The notes: generated by a model from the sequence alone, not told the origin. Positions 10,908 through 21,834 are shown, counted from the first letter of the stretch. The stretch is DNA of 64,000 bases from Thereva unica (GCA_949987705.1 OX465281.1:161090393-161154392), one strand, 5' to 3'. A program made the numbers and translations.

Positions 10908-11506
10908 GGGGCCCATCCACAGGCCAACTGGTTGCCCAAACTGAGTTGTGCAAAGAGTTGGTGTTTTTCCACAAACGCTTCAACTGAGTTGATACTTCAA
11001 CTGTCAATTCAGTATTTTATAGGCAATTTGAACGTTAAATAAAATTTTAGAAAACCTGCGATTAAGTTTTAAGATTATAAAAAATGGGTAGTAATGATTT
11101 TTTATGTTAATTATAAATTTTTTAATTATTAATATAAATATTTGTATGTTTTTAAAATATAAATTAAATCCTAAACATATAAATTATGAAAATAATTTAA
11201 TATTAGATATGTGAACTTTCATAATTTAAATTAAAAATTATGCAATACAATGAAAATATAAACTTGCATAAAAATATAATTTTCGAATTCAGGCTTAATT
11301 AATGCAAGTAGTTTGCCAAACTGCAACATACACAGCGCGACTAGCTGCCCAAACTCTAGGCCCCGCCCCCATAAAATTAAAAGATTTTGATTTATCCCAA
11401 CTGCAACCCCAACTGTCAAATCAGTTTGCCAACTGCCCCATACACGCTGCGATTCAGTGCCAACACAACTCAGTTTGGGCAACCAGTTGGCCTGTGGATG
11501 GGCCCC
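10908..11506. mobile_element. 599 bp MITE with 43 bp perfect terminal inverted repeats
   Basis: Left end 10908-10950 begins GGGGCCCATCCACAGGCCAA; right end 11464-11506 is its exact reverse complement over 43 bases. The centre (11000-11290) is very AT-rich, and subterminal regions carry further partial copies of the end sequence (tttgccaaactgcaacatac). No transposase. I could not settle the target-site duplication (flanks are ctaat and ataag), so I do not assign a superfamily. Confidence 0.8.
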
Positions 11507-11574
11507 ATAAGCTTGACTTTACCACAAAAAAAAAAAAAAAAAAAAAACACACACGATGACGCTCCTTCTTGGAG
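11507..11574. other. Short spacer with A23 run
   Basis: Between the MITE and the BEL pol stop codon lies a homopolymer A run at about 11525-11547. No gene is seen. It could be what remains of the BEL 3' untranslated sequence. Confidence 0.5.
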
Positions 11575-11704
11575 TTAATGCTTCGGTTCGGGCATTGAAT
11601 CGTCGATGGGTATACGGCTAAGTTTTGTGATGGGTCGTTGGAACACATTATCTTTAGTGCGTAGTTGCACTACACGTGTTAAGCCATCGTAACCTGGAAA
11701 AACC
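11575..11704 (-). pseudogene. BEL/Pao pol C-terminus, split off by the LTR insertion
   Basis: Minus strand encodes the last about 43 residues of a BEL-type polyprotein: FPGYDGLTRVVQLRTKDNV, then a QRPITKL stretch and a stop at about 11575. This is the GDGxxRVVxLRT-type tail that follows the integrase in BEL/Pao elements. Its missing upstream part ends exactly at 21835 on the far side of the 11705-21830 element, where the frame stops at AIVEKV. The duplicated aacc at 11701-11704 and 21831-21834 marks the insertion. Confidence 0.9.
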
Positions 11705-13466
11705 TGTAATAGCATAATGGCGCGATAAAATATTGGGCGCCACTTATGCGAGGTATTACCCCCTTAGCCATAAGCCCGGAAAAGCATGACCAAGGAGCCA
11801 ATACCATACATAAGAAATGAAAAAAAAAAAAAATTCCGGAACTCCTACGCCGGCCACACGGAGTTATCTAGCTCGCCGGAGGGGTCGTGGGGTGTGTGGC
11901 CGAGCCTGACCGCGGTTGGTTCACCACTTGCCTGTGACTAGGAAAATTCATCTTCAGTTCCACTCGTCCTTCGGGCCTCGCCTGAGCCGTGTCATTGCCA
12001 TCCGTTTCCCTGACAGCTCATAGTATTGAAGACTATCAGCTTCAGGAAAAGGCACTGTTTAAGAAACCCTGAAAAGAAATGTCACCCGCCCCAACCATTC
12101 CACCAAAGAAATCTAGCACATGAATATTGTATTTATAATCATTTTAATGATCCTGTCTATTACAGGCACAATCAACATGACAAACAACATAAAGAACAAT
12201 CACCAATTCCGACAATAATTATAGGTCCTTGACAGATATTAAAGAATTTAAATTAAGCGATCAATTGCAACGAAATTACAATAACATTTTTATAGGTACA
12301 TTGGTCTGAGGATCAAGAAAAAACGCGCAGTATTGGCACCAACACTCCTCGTTTTGTACACACGATATCACAAACGATTAGGTCAATTAACAGACGAACA
12401 AATTCCCGGAAACAACACAGAAAATAAACAACACAAGATTAAGGAAAATAGTTCTAACAAGGAGCCAAAAAGAAACAGTTTCCTAAAAACTTATAAATAT
12501 GATTAACACGTTAATACTCAATGCTATCAAAATGATTATTTTATCAATAAATGTAAAAAATTAAGGTCTCAAATGTGTTTGTTATTAAATTAAAAACTAA
12601 AAAAAAAATGTGGTCTATATGAGTTGACATATTAATAAAAACAAAGAGTTATGTTTTCAACAAAATAACACAAAAAAACTGGAGGTCCAGCCGCTAATCT
12701 TTCTCGCTTGGTAGCCGCCAATTGAACGCTAGTAGTATCTTCTGTGTGGGCAGGGAGGTGATCAGGATTCTTCAACTATAGAGCGAATGACCGCCTAACG
12801 TCGCGTCGAGTAGCGCACTGTTCAATGTGCCATCGACCGCCAAGATCAATGTTTGCTAAAAATCTTCCTGCTTTCTGGTCACAACGTTGTTCAGCAGCCT
12901 TACGTCGCTAATCATAATTAAAAGTCATGCAAAACTTACACGAAATCCGGCCGGGTGGAATCCGGGTCTTCCGTCTCACCAAAATTAAAGCAGAGCCCTG
13001 TCTTCTTTCTTAGCGCTTCTTAGAATAGTCCTTCATCGAGTTGACCGTCCCAAAAACCAGCTCCGGGTCAAATTTTCCAAACGACTGCAGTTGACTCGAC
13101 CAAAATTCAATCACAGAGAAACGATCCTCGGTCTAGCTTCAGAAAAACTTCCAGGTACTCATTTAACGCGCCTCAAGATCAGACTATACTTTGGGGCTTT
13201 CTTTTTTCCAAAAAAATATATTCCAAGCAAACGAGCTCAGATTCAAATTCACAACCAAAAAAAACCTCTGATTCCTTCCCAACTCATTTCATTCTCCCCT
13301 TTTTCAAAAACAAAATCGTCCCCTTTCAAAAAAAATTTTCTCCCGCCTCCCTGTTTAAAGTTTTCCTTTTTCTCCCCAGTGATTTCAAACTAAATTTCCC
13401 ATTACCTACAAGGTGATTTCAAAATAAATTTTCCACCCAAAATAAATGTTAACACCGACCGTTACA
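11705..13466 (-). repeat. 3' LTR of the PAIP1-carrying element
   Basis: In the sense (minus) direction it begins TGTAACGGTCGGTGTTAAC at 13466 and ends GCTATTACA at 11705. It matches the split copy at 16642-17298 and 20725-21830 along its whole length by eye. A GC-rich block (11840-12010), an A-run and an AT-rich block lie inside. Short open stretches within it (for example 12026-12232 and 13091-13393 on the plus strand) are present in both copies and I do not regard them as genes. Confidence 0.9.
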
Positions 13467-13543
13467 TACCCTCGGGTCCACAAGGCCGACTCGCGAGGCA
13501 GTGAGGAGCCGAAAAAAAACGGTCGCCGTAGGTCTAATATTTT

Positions 13544-13612
13544 TGGCGCCAATGTGGGTCTCGACTCACGACCTGAGAATTGGAGTCTTATGCTCTAGTG
13601 AGCTAGCCGGGC
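13544..13612 (-). tRNA. tRNA-Lys-like pseudogene with a CCA end, inside the LTR element
   Basis: Read on the minus strand from 13612 it starts GCCCGGCTAGCTCA, continues with an anticodon-arm-like stretch (TAAGACTCCAATTCTCA), then GGTCGTGAGTCGAGACCC and ends TTGGCG-CCA. The acceptor, anticodon-stem and T-arm sequences match animal tRNA-Lys(CTT) as I know it. The D-loop is shortened by about four bases, the variable region lost one and the anticodon loop is altered, so it is not functional. Eukaryotic tRNA genes do not encode CCA, so a genomic CCA suggests origin from a mature tRNA by reverse transcription. The element's own primer site also fits tRNA-Lys. Confidence 0.65.
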
Positions 13613-13697
13613 ATACCTGAACTACCTGGTAATGTAAAGAGCGGCTGAAAAGCTAACTGTAATGTAGGCCCATGCCTGCAACCATATTTTGCGATGG

Positions 13698-14168
13698 CCT
13701 GTCTGGAGAATCTCCCGGAGAAATATCTGGAATTGCGAATAACCGGCGGAAGACAATACCATATTGTCCCCCGACGGATATCACCCAGTCTCCAAACATT
13801 TACGTACAAACCCAGTTTGCTTTCGCTCCATCGGGCCAGTCTCCAGCAATACCACATTGCCTTTGACTCCCCCCCGGTGGAACGACAGCCAAACAGTCTG
13901 CTGAGAGACATTCTCCAGACTGACCGAAGAGGAAGGACAGTGTGAGGAGTATTTACACAAAATTTTGACCGTTGGACAGTCTGTAGATTCTCTCGGAAGA
14001 ATATCTGGAAGTACAAGGATCCGGCTGAAAGCAATTCCATATTGTCCCCCTCCGGCTCCTATAAACTTACAGACATTCTCGCCAGTACCAGTTTCCTCTC
14101 GTACCATGGAGTCAATCTCACGCAATCCCACATTGCAGGTGACTCACCCCAGTAGGACGATAGGCAAC
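13698..14168. repeat. Two diverged tandem copies of an about 200 bp unit
   Basis: Positions 13698-13905 and 13978-14168 share blocks in the same order: an ...aatatctgga... block, then ccatattgtccccc, an aaactta/aacattta block, ccagtttnct and cacattgc. Copies are spaced about 280 bp and are well diverged. No coding function seen; they lie between the PAIP1-like gene and the 3' LTR. Confidence 0.55.
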
Positions 14169-14674
14169 TAATTCGCCGAGGTACACCCACAGCCTGACCA
14201 AAAATCAAAAGGATGAAGAGGAAACCTTGAGAAAATCAAAGACGTAGGTCTTTGCCGTGATATACACCTATGCTCTTGCCGGCCAAATCCTCCAGCTCGT
14301 ACAAGCTGGTTCCACGTTCTCCACAGAGTCGTCTCCATACGGAGTGAAAAAAAGAAAAGTTGGGCGACGGTCGCAATCGTAATTTTGTGATGATCAGTTA
14401 ATATGCCGTAAGAGCCAACAGGAAATAAAAGTTGTAAAGCCAAGACTGTCAAATCAAATCAATATGAAGGATATGGGAAAAGTTACCACTTACATAGGTA
14501 TAGCCATAAACCATAATAAAAAGGAAAATAATTTAACGTTAAGTCAGGAAAAGTACATAGAATCTCGTGGGAATAACTATAACTTAGAAATGTGTAAATT
14601 ATATGAAACGCGTTAGAACTAAATAACCTAGTCACCCTAACTAATGCCGGGTTAAGCAAATAAACAAATCGTAA

Positions 14675-15598
14675 TTAAGAAATTAGTTTTAACACCGCTT
14701 CGAGAGTTACCTTCGATGAAGTTTCGGACGGTGCTAACTTATATAAGCCACGTATTAGCGTGGTGATTTTGGCCGGACAATCCTCTTTTAGTGCAATACC
14801 TACTAGCGTGCAAACGCGACACATGCAGTCAATATTTTCTGGAGTTGGCTCCTGGAGTAACTGGGTCATTAGCAACCTAATATTCTGGCCAAGTTCCTTC
14901 ATATGCAAACCGCCCTTCTTAAATTGTCCATATAATTCAGCAAAAAATAGAGTGATACCTCTCACCCTACGACTGTCCATGGGGCTGTGTCGCGTAATTT
15001 CATCCTGATGATATGCTAGCGTTAGCCTAAGCAAACTCCTAAAAACACTATTTTCCACTGGGTTCATCGAGTCAATCAGTATATACAGCTTAGCTCCTAT
15101 ACTTCCGAAAGTCTGTTCGTCTATGGATTGGTTGAAAATAATTTCCATCACATTGCTTAACACAAAGTGATTATCCTTCACATCTGCAATTATAGTACAT
15201 ACTCTCGACGCCATTGTATCGAAATATTCAGGCTTTCCTTTTAGGCAATTAACGATATTCCAAGCGTAGTTCACAGCATCATTCTCGTCTGCTGAGGGTT
15301 CACATCCCCCTAGCGTGTAAGAAGTTAAATCATGTTCTGTCTTCGGAGCGGTATGAGCGTTATTCGATGAAAAATGATAGCCCCCTACTCCCGATGTTAG
15401 ACGTCGTGTGTTCACACAAGACCATGATGTTTGTAGTGCTAGACATCGCTTGACTGGCGGAAGGGCAGAGTTGACGGTTGCCCGTTTCGGAACAAACTCC
15501 TTAGCGAGGGGAGACAAAGAGGACAACCAATGGGGCCTTCGAAGCACCTTATGCGCGATGGGTAAGCCATAAAATGTGTGACCGCAAGAGTCGCCCAT
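14675..15598 (-). CDS. PAIP1-like MIF4G protein captured in an LTR element
   Basis: A 307-codon intact, intronless frame from an ATG at 15598 in a very good initiation context (ACCATGG). Residues 26-37, SSLSPLAKEFVP, fit the PAM2 motif that binds the MLLE domain of poly(A)-binding protein. Residues about 105-305 read as a MIF4G HEAT-repeat domain of PAIP1 type: VMEIIFNQSIDEQTFGSIGA, then a VFRSLLRLTL helix, GITLFFAELYGQF, the NIDCMCRVCTLVG helix and an ending at EAVLKLIS. PAIP1 bridges poly(A)-binding protein and eIF4F to stimulate translation. The acidic C-terminal PAM1 region of full-length PAIP1 is missing. The gene sits in the sense of the surrounding LTR element, without introns, so I infer capture of a cellular mRNA. 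Whether it keeps PAIP1 activity or acts as a dominant fragment is unknown. CTIF-type MIF4G proteins are a less likely alternative because of the PAM2 motif. Confidence 0.75.
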   Translation of the reverse strand: MGDSCGHTFYGLPIAHKVLRRPHWLSSLSPLAKEFVPKRATVNSALPPVKRCLALQTSWSCVNTRRLTSGVGGYHFSSNNAHTAPKTEHDLTSYTLGGCEPSADENDAVNYAWNIVNCLKGKPEYFDTMASRVCTIIADVKDNHFVLSNVMEIIFNQSIDEQTFGSIGAKLYILIDSMNPVENSVFRSLLRLTLAYHQDEITRHSPMDSRRVRGITLFFAELYGQFKKGGLHMKELGQNIRLLMTQLLQEPTPENIDCMCRVCTLVGIALKEDCPAKITTLIRGLYKLAPSETSSKVTLEAVLKLIS

Positions 15599-16619
15599 GG
15601 TTATCTAAGGTACCTATTAGCAAAAATTCCCCAAAAAAATCAACAGTGATTAGTGTGTAGTGATAAAACAATAAGTTTGTATTAGTGTTTATATATTTTA
15701 GTGTAGATGAGTGAATGTATGCTTTGATCCAAAATAAGTGAGGAATGGTTGAGACAGACAACACTTCCCCTCAGGGCTCCCGCATGTCGATGTCCTCGAT
15801 GGCAGTTGGTGAAAACTATGAAGCATAGTCATCACCAAGTGTCATCAACGTCGCCGACACAGCTTCAGGTCGAAGGACGGAAACAAAAATTCAAAATCGC
15901 ATACTCACGAAAGGGAAACTTCTTCGACAAAGTAAAAAAAAAATTTTGGAGGTGAACCGCGGCCCAACCCAACTGAGCTACCTTTCGGAAAATCAATCAG
16001 GAGGGAAGAACAGACGGGAAAAAAAACTCGGGACATAAACAAAAAAATAGAATTTAAAAAGCTGGATGGACCATCAGAAGGGCAAGGGGCGCAGTGGCAG
16101 GCGGTAACACGCCTGATACCAGAGACGGTTAAGCCCTTGTACCAACTTCCACGTCCACCAGGAAAAATAATTCGAAGATCCTGTTCACGGACCGACGCAG
16201 TGGCAGGCGATAACACGCCTGATACCAGAGACGCCGACCCTAGAAACAGGACAGGGATGAACCACTACTACACCTGCACGCATAGCCAAGCGAACACCGC
16301 TTGTTAGCAAGCCGTGCAGGTCAGCATGGTTCGAAGCTACTCCAAAACGAAGAAGTTACCGCAGAAGATAAAGGGTAGGCCTAAAGGCGAAAACAAAGAA
16401 AAATTCACATAGAATTTGGACAATGATGCTGAAAAAAATTCGACAAAACAGACAAGGACTAAGGCCTCGCGGTACTACCTTAGCCCACAGCGAGCGCTTG
16501 GTAAATGTGGTGAACCATAAACAAAAAAAATCAAATGTTGTCCGTGAAGGCACAAGTGGTACTAAACACCAAAAAAAATTAAACTTCAAGGTCCGTGTAG
16601 GACTATTAACGGGCTGTAA
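15599..16619 (-). other. 5' leader region of the PAIP1-carrying element
   Basis: About 1 kb between the primer-binding site and the PAIP1-like ATG, in the element's sense. No gag-like frame is recognisable; short open stretches on both strands lack any family signature. It includes a 37 bp direct repeat (16091-16127 and 16197-16233). Packaging and translation signals would be expected here but cannot be pointed to. Confidence 0.5.
16091..16233. repeat. 37 bp direct repeat, two copies
   Basis: gcagtggcaggcggtaacac and the next 17 bases (16091-16127) recur at 16197-16233 with one difference. The spacer is about 69 bp. Confidence 0.85.
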
Positions 16620-16637
16620 AAGCCGCGTTGGGCGCCA
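16620..16637 (-). promoter_or_regulatory. Primer-binding site, tRNA-Lys type
   Basis: Immediately inside the 5' LTR (sense minus, four bases after the LTR's ...TTACA end) the sequence is TGGCGCCCAACGCGGCT. TGGCGCCCAACG is complementary to the 3' CCA end and acceptor stem of tRNA-Lys(CTT). It fixes the element's orientation as minus. Confidence 0.8.
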
Positions 16638-16641
16638 TTTA

Positions 16642-17298
16642 TGTAATAGCATAATGGCGCGATAAAATATTGGGCGCCACTTATGCGAGGTATTACCCCC
16701 TTAGCCATAAGCCCGGAAAAGCATGACCAAGGAGCCAATACCATACATAAGAAATGAAAAAAAAAAAATTCCGGAACTCCTACGCCGGCCACAGGGAGTT
16801 ATCTAGCTCGCCGGAGGGGTCGTGGGGTGTGTGGCCGAGCCTGACCGCGGTTGGTTCACCACTTGCCTGTGACTAGGAAAATTCATCTTCAGTTCCACTC
16901 GTCCTTCGGGCCTCGCCTGAGCCGTGTCATTGCCATCCGTTTCCCTGACAGCTCATAGTATTGAAGACTATCAGCTTCAGGAAAAGGCACAGTTTAAGAA
17001 ACCCTGAAAAGAAATGTCACCCGCCCCAACCATTCCACCAAAGAAATCTAACATATGAATATTGTATTTATAATCATTTTAATGATCCTGTCTATTACAG
17101 GCACAATCAACATGACAAACAACATAAAGAACAATCACCAATTCCAACAATAATTATAGGCCCTTGACAGATATTAAAGAATTTAAATTAAGCGATCAAT
17201 TGCAACGAAATTACAATAACATTTTTATAGGTACATTGGTCTGAGGATCAAGAAAAAACGCGCAGTATTGGCACCAACACTCCTCGTTTTGTACACAC
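16642..17298 (-). repeat. 5' LTR of the PAIP1-carrying element, proximal part
   Basis: Matches 11705-12361 nearly base for base. It breaks off at ...gtacacac where the nested solo LTR begins; the remainder of this LTR resumes at 20725 after the duplicated acac. Confidence 0.9.
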
Positions 17299-19061
17299 TG
17301 TAACGGTCAGTTTTGCTCGAAAATCCCTAAATAACTACTTGACTCAAAATCACTGTCGGGAATGAAATTCAGAAGTTTTTCGGAACAAAACAGTAGGCGG
17401 GGAGAGAAAAACAAAGGACGGAAAAGAAAAATTTGGAAAAGTGAGTCTGGAAAAAAATATGGATTAGGAAAGAAGTTTTATCGGCGAGTTTTTTTGAAAA
17501 AATCGGTGTTCATAGTCGGAGTCGAGGAATCAAGTAAATAATATTCCTCCTTAACTCGGTATCAGAACCTCGAAGTGTAGCCGTAAATAAACAAGAAGCC
17601 CGGAAAAAACAGAGCTTAGTTTGGTGATTGCTATCGGAGGCTGTTTTTGATGGTGTGCAGCAGTGGGAAGCCCCTGACAAACGTCAAGAGCTAGTCATCG
17701 TACAACCCCAGTAAATCATCGCAAGGACTTATAATAGGCGAATTTGAATTCTATTTGAATTTTACTTGGAGTTGTGGAATCAGCGTTAATCGAAGTTTTC
17801 GTGTGTATTGGACACGAAAGAAATCCCGTGGGATGGAAGAGCACAAGTAATCTAAGTGCTGACCAGAAGTTACGTGGGTCGCAGTTCCAACAATCTAACT
17901 CGGAGGAAGCAGAAAGGCCAGTGCAGAAAGTCTTTATCAGGTGACATTAGATTAGTTCGTAGTTTTTTGGGTGCACTGCACCAAGTTTTAGATAAAAATC
18001 TAACGCCAAAACAAGAAAAAATTCGTCCGGAGTTGGCGAAATAAGAAAATTGGACAAACGCGTCAGTCTGTCACATTCTAAAGGCTAGAAGGAATTTTTC
18101 GCAGATCAACTTGGAAGAAAATTTTTTTTCACGAGAGGTGGTGACGGACAAACGATTATACCAGGAATACTTGACCGAGTACAACCTTATCGATATGGGA
18201 GAAAAATAACCTAATGTACACACCCCAACACAAATAACAAATATGTATGCGTAAATTTAAGAATTTAAATGATTAACTTTCATCAATTAATTACCTCATA
18301 GTCTTTGGATTTGTTCATAGTTCATATTATTTATATTGCTATATACATTTATTTTCTCTTTTTTGGATATATTTTTATTCTTGTTGTTTACAGGTAAATA
18401 GTTTTCCTTAATTGAATCCGTGATTTAATATATCATTTGTAAAAAAATAAACGACGTAAGGGTACCCGTACGACGCGTTTTCTTTTCAACATCTTTCGTC
18501 GACCGAATTGTATAATTATAGTTAATTATAGATTACCGTTTCGTGTAGTTGAGAATTTTTTTATTGTTGTATCTGATACTATTAGTATTGCAGTGTGAAT
18601 GAATATTGAGTATCTTTATTAAATTGTTGTATTCTTGTGCGTTGTTGACCTGTAATAAACAGGAATGTTAATTGATTATAATATAAATATAATGTCCGAG
18701 TATTAGATTTTTTTTGTGGAATGGTTGGGGCGGGTGACATTTCTTTTCAGGGTGTCCCAAATAGTGCCTTTCCCTGAAGCTGATAGTCTTCAATACTATG
18801 AGCTGTCAGGGAAACTGATGGCAATGACACGGCTCAGGCGGGGCCCGAAGGACAATGGGAATTGAAGAAGAATTTTCCTAGTCACAGGTAAGTGGTGAAC
18901 CAATCGCGGTAAGGCCCGGCCACCCACCCCACGACCCCTCCGGCGAGCTAGATAACTCCGTGTGGCCGGCGTAGGAGTTTCGGAATTTCTTTTCATTTCT
19001 TATGTATGGTATTGGCTCCTTGGTCATGCTTTTCCGGGCTTATGGCTAAGGGGGTAATACC

Positions 19062-20665
19062 TAACGCGACCATTTATTTTTCTACTCAAAACAGGACATC
19101 AGTTCATTTATGTCAATTAGTAGAGCTGATTCATTAAATCATAAAGAAAACTTAAGTCAGAGAATACCAGTTGGTTCTCAATAAAAAAATGGTTTTGAAA
19201 GGGTTTGAACACTTCCACCCAACGACTTTCTGTCGAATCCTTTAGATTATTCCATTCGGTTACTTTTTGCAACGTGATACAGTTAGACATTAATGAAAAT
19301 TCGTCAAATACTTCTGTATCTTTGTTACAATCAATAATCCCTTTTCAATCAATAAGTCGAATGATTTTTGAACGTCTTCCCATGCAGGTAATTTTTTTTA
19401 AATCTGCCCAATAAAATATCTTCAATTTTTTAGTAAAAAAGCCAGTCCACTGTTCCAAATAGTCACAACTTGTTCTATAAAATTCTGTAGCTGTACTTTT
19501 CACAAACTCTTCGTCAATACCAGTGCCATTATCTTTCAATTTTATCATAAAACTACGGGCTGCGGGGGGTAAAAACTGATTAGTCTGTTTCTGAATAAAA
19601 TTATGTTTCAGTTGGTTAATTTCTTTTGCAGTCTGAACTTCAACCTTCAACACAGCTTGAAGAAAACTCACTAAGCCACAATTCTGATTTGGGGTCTTCA
19701 AAAAAGTTTTTTTAATATTTGGGACATTTTCCAATGCAAGTAGCTCTTTAATGTTGGTACATCTTTGAAGCCCTTTCTATGGCAGGTATAAGCGCAAGCC
19801 ACCTAGTTTTGCTATAGGCCAACATTTTCTGATATGTGGATATGTGTTCCGGTATCGAAAAGTTTTTATTTTGTTCATCTCCTGCAATTGCTTTCCAAGC
19901 GCGAGCGTAGTTTTACCAAAGCAGTCCTCCAACTACATTTAAGCCACTACCAAAGCTGTTATTGTCAATTAACAATGATATCAGAAGTTTCACCTGGATG
20001 GTCTTGAAGGTGAAAAATATTTACTTGCACACCTTCGTTGTATTGAAAAAAGTGCATCAAAACGGGATATATTGTTACCGTGGTTTGACGCGCCGGTTGA
20101 AACTGTAATACATCTGGACTTAACAAGTTCCTCTCTTCCCCCTCCTTGGGCCTAACTAAAGAATTTTCTTGGAGGTGGCGGAGAAAGGGGTCAGGTAATT
20201 TGTGTTCGAAATGCAAAGTATGCCATTTTGCCGACGAAACTAAAATATCATCTGTTTCTAGTTTTCCATTTAAAACTCGTTACAAATTAGTTGAAAAGTC
20301 TGTGCTGCCACCTCACTGGGTACATTTTTAAACTCACTTTAATTTTTCGTATATTTTGATAAAACCATAAAGAACTTCCTTAGCTGACTTAACTGGCCTG
20401 ACTTTTTGCTTAATCGGCCGTCACCACAACACAAACATATTTGCGCAAGCATTTTGCTTTTAATGACTTTTTTATGACTCAGCCTGCTTTTTATGACTTT
20501 TTAATCGACCTTGCCCCCTCCCCCTTGCTACGCCTATGCCCAACAATTATTGCGCGGTTTCTGAAAACGGGACAATTTTGCGTCCCCAGGTCTTTTTCGG
20601 GACACCGGGACGAGCAGCCGAAAAAAGGGACGGTCCCGTTCAAAACGGGACGTATGGTCACATTA
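19062..20665 (-). mobile_element. hAT DNA transposon relic
   Basis: Ends TAACGCGACCAT and ATGGTCACATTA form imperfect 12 bp inverted repeats (10 of 12), flanked by the 8 bp duplication gtaatacc at 19054-19061 and 20666-20673. An 8 bp duplication is a hAT hallmark. The right 120 bp is crowded with gggac/gtccc motifs, a common subterminal arrangement for transposase binding. Length is 1604 bp with a broken transposase on the minus strand. Confidence 0.85.
19345..20216 (-). pseudogene. hAT-type transposase fragments
   Basis: Minus-strand pieces in order: 20216-19965 (83 codons, ends HLQDHPGETSDIIVN), about 19850-19745 with MLAYSKTRWLALIPAIERAS, matching the S-K-TRW-x5-AxxR block conserved in hAT transposases, and 19734-19345 (129 codons). 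Frame changes and stops separate them, and the N-terminal BED finger and catalytic C-terminus are missing. It cannot make an active transposase. Confidence 0.7.
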
Positions 20666-20724
20666 GTAATACCTCGCATAAGTGGCGCCCAATATTTTAT
20701 CGCGCCATTATGCTATTACAACAC

Positions 20725-21830
20725 GATATCACAAACGATTAGGTCAATTAACAGACGAACAAATTCGCGGAAACAACACAGAAAATAAACAACACAAGAT
20801 TAAGGAAAATAGTTCTAACAAGGAGCCAAAAAGAAACAGTTTCCTAAAAACTTATAAATATGATTAACACGTTAATACTCAATGCTATCAAAATGATTAT
20901 TTTATCAATAAATGTAAAAAATTAAGGTCTCAAAAGTGTTTGTTATTAAATTAAAAACTAAAAAAAAAAGTGGTCTATATGAGTTGACATATATTAATAA
21001 AAACAAAGAGTTATGTTTTCAACAAAATAACACAAAAAAACTGGAGGTCCAGCCGCTAATCTTTCTCGCTTGGTAGCCGCCAATTGAACGCTAGTAGTAT
21101 CTTCTGTGTGGGCAGGGAGGTGATCAGGATTCTTCAACTATAGAGCGAATGACCGCCTAACGTCGCGTCGAGTAGCGCACTGTTCAATGTGCCATCGACC
21201 GCCAAGATCAATGTTTGCTAAAAATCTTCCTGCTTTCTGGTCACAACGTTGTTCAGCAGCCTTACGTCGCTAATCATAATTAAAAGTCATGCAAAACTTA
21301 CACGAAATCCGGCCGGGTGGAATCCGGGTCTTCCGTCGCACCAAAATTAAAGCAGAACCCTGTCTTCTTTCTTAGCGCTTCTTAGAATAGTCCTTCATCG
21401 AGTTGACCGTCCCAAAAACCAGCTCCGGGTCAAATTTTCCAAACGACTGCAGTTGACTCGACCAAAATTCAATCACAGAGAAACGATCCTCGGTCTAGCT
21501 TCAGAAAAACTTCCAGGTACTCATTTAACGCGCCTCAAGATCAGACTATACTTTGGGGCTTTCTTTTTTCCAAAAAAAATATATTCCAAGCAAACGAGCT
21601 CAGATTCAAATTCACAACCAAAAAAAAACCTCTGATTCCTTCCCAACTCATTTCATTCTCCCCTTTTTCAAAAACAAAATCGTCCCCTTTCAAAAAAAAT
21701 TTTCTCCCGCCTCCCTGTTTAAAGTTTTCCTTTTTCTCCCCAGTGATTTCAAACTAAATTTCCCATTACCTACAAGGTGATTTCAAAATAAATTTTCCAC
21801 CCAAAATAAATGTTAACACCGACCGTTACA
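20725..21830 (-). repeat. 5' LTR of the PAIP1-carrying element, distal part
   Basis: Matches 12361-13466 with scattered substitutions and ends ...accgaccgttaca followed by the target duplication aacc. In the sense direction this is where the element starts (TGTAACGG at 21830), so the promoter region (U3) lies here and is intact, while the proximal part is 3.4 kb further away because of the nested insertion. Confidence 0.9.
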
Positions 21831-21834
21831 AACC

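Larger units (their letters stand above)
17299..20720 (+). mobile_element. Nested solo LTR of a related family, itself split by a hAT element
   Basis: Begins TGTAACGGTCAGTTTTGCTC and ends ATTATGCTATTACA, flanked by duplicated acac (17295-17298 and 20721-20724). Its last about 400 bases (18715-19061 plus 20666-20720) are clearly homologous to the end of the surrounding element's LTR but inverted relative to it; the first about 1.4 kb is different apart from the first ten bases. It is therefore a solo LTR of a sister family inserted in opposite orientation. No internal coding region remains. Confidence 0.82.
11705..21830 (-). mobile_element. LTR retrotransposon carrying a PAIP1-like gene, no gag/pol
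   Basis: Two about 1762 bp LTRs (11705-13466, and 16642-17298 continued at 20725-21830) flank a 3.2 kb internal region. LTRs are TG...CA on both strands, and the duplication aacc flanks the whole. The sense strand is minus: a primer-binding site lies just inside the 16642 end. The internal region holds an intronless PAIP1-like gene in the element's sense, a tRNA-Lys-like sequence and a two-copy repeat. No gag, protease, RT or integrase is recognisable, so the element must be mobilised by another element's proteins. By eye the LTRs differ by about a dozen substitutions over 1.76 kb, so it is fairly young. The 5' LTR was later split by a related solo LTR that in turn received a hAT element. Confidence 0.9.

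Noticed and set aside
12026..12232. 68-codon frame repeated at 16961-17167
   Set aside because: Part of the two LTR copies of the PAIP1-carrying element; no evidence of coding.
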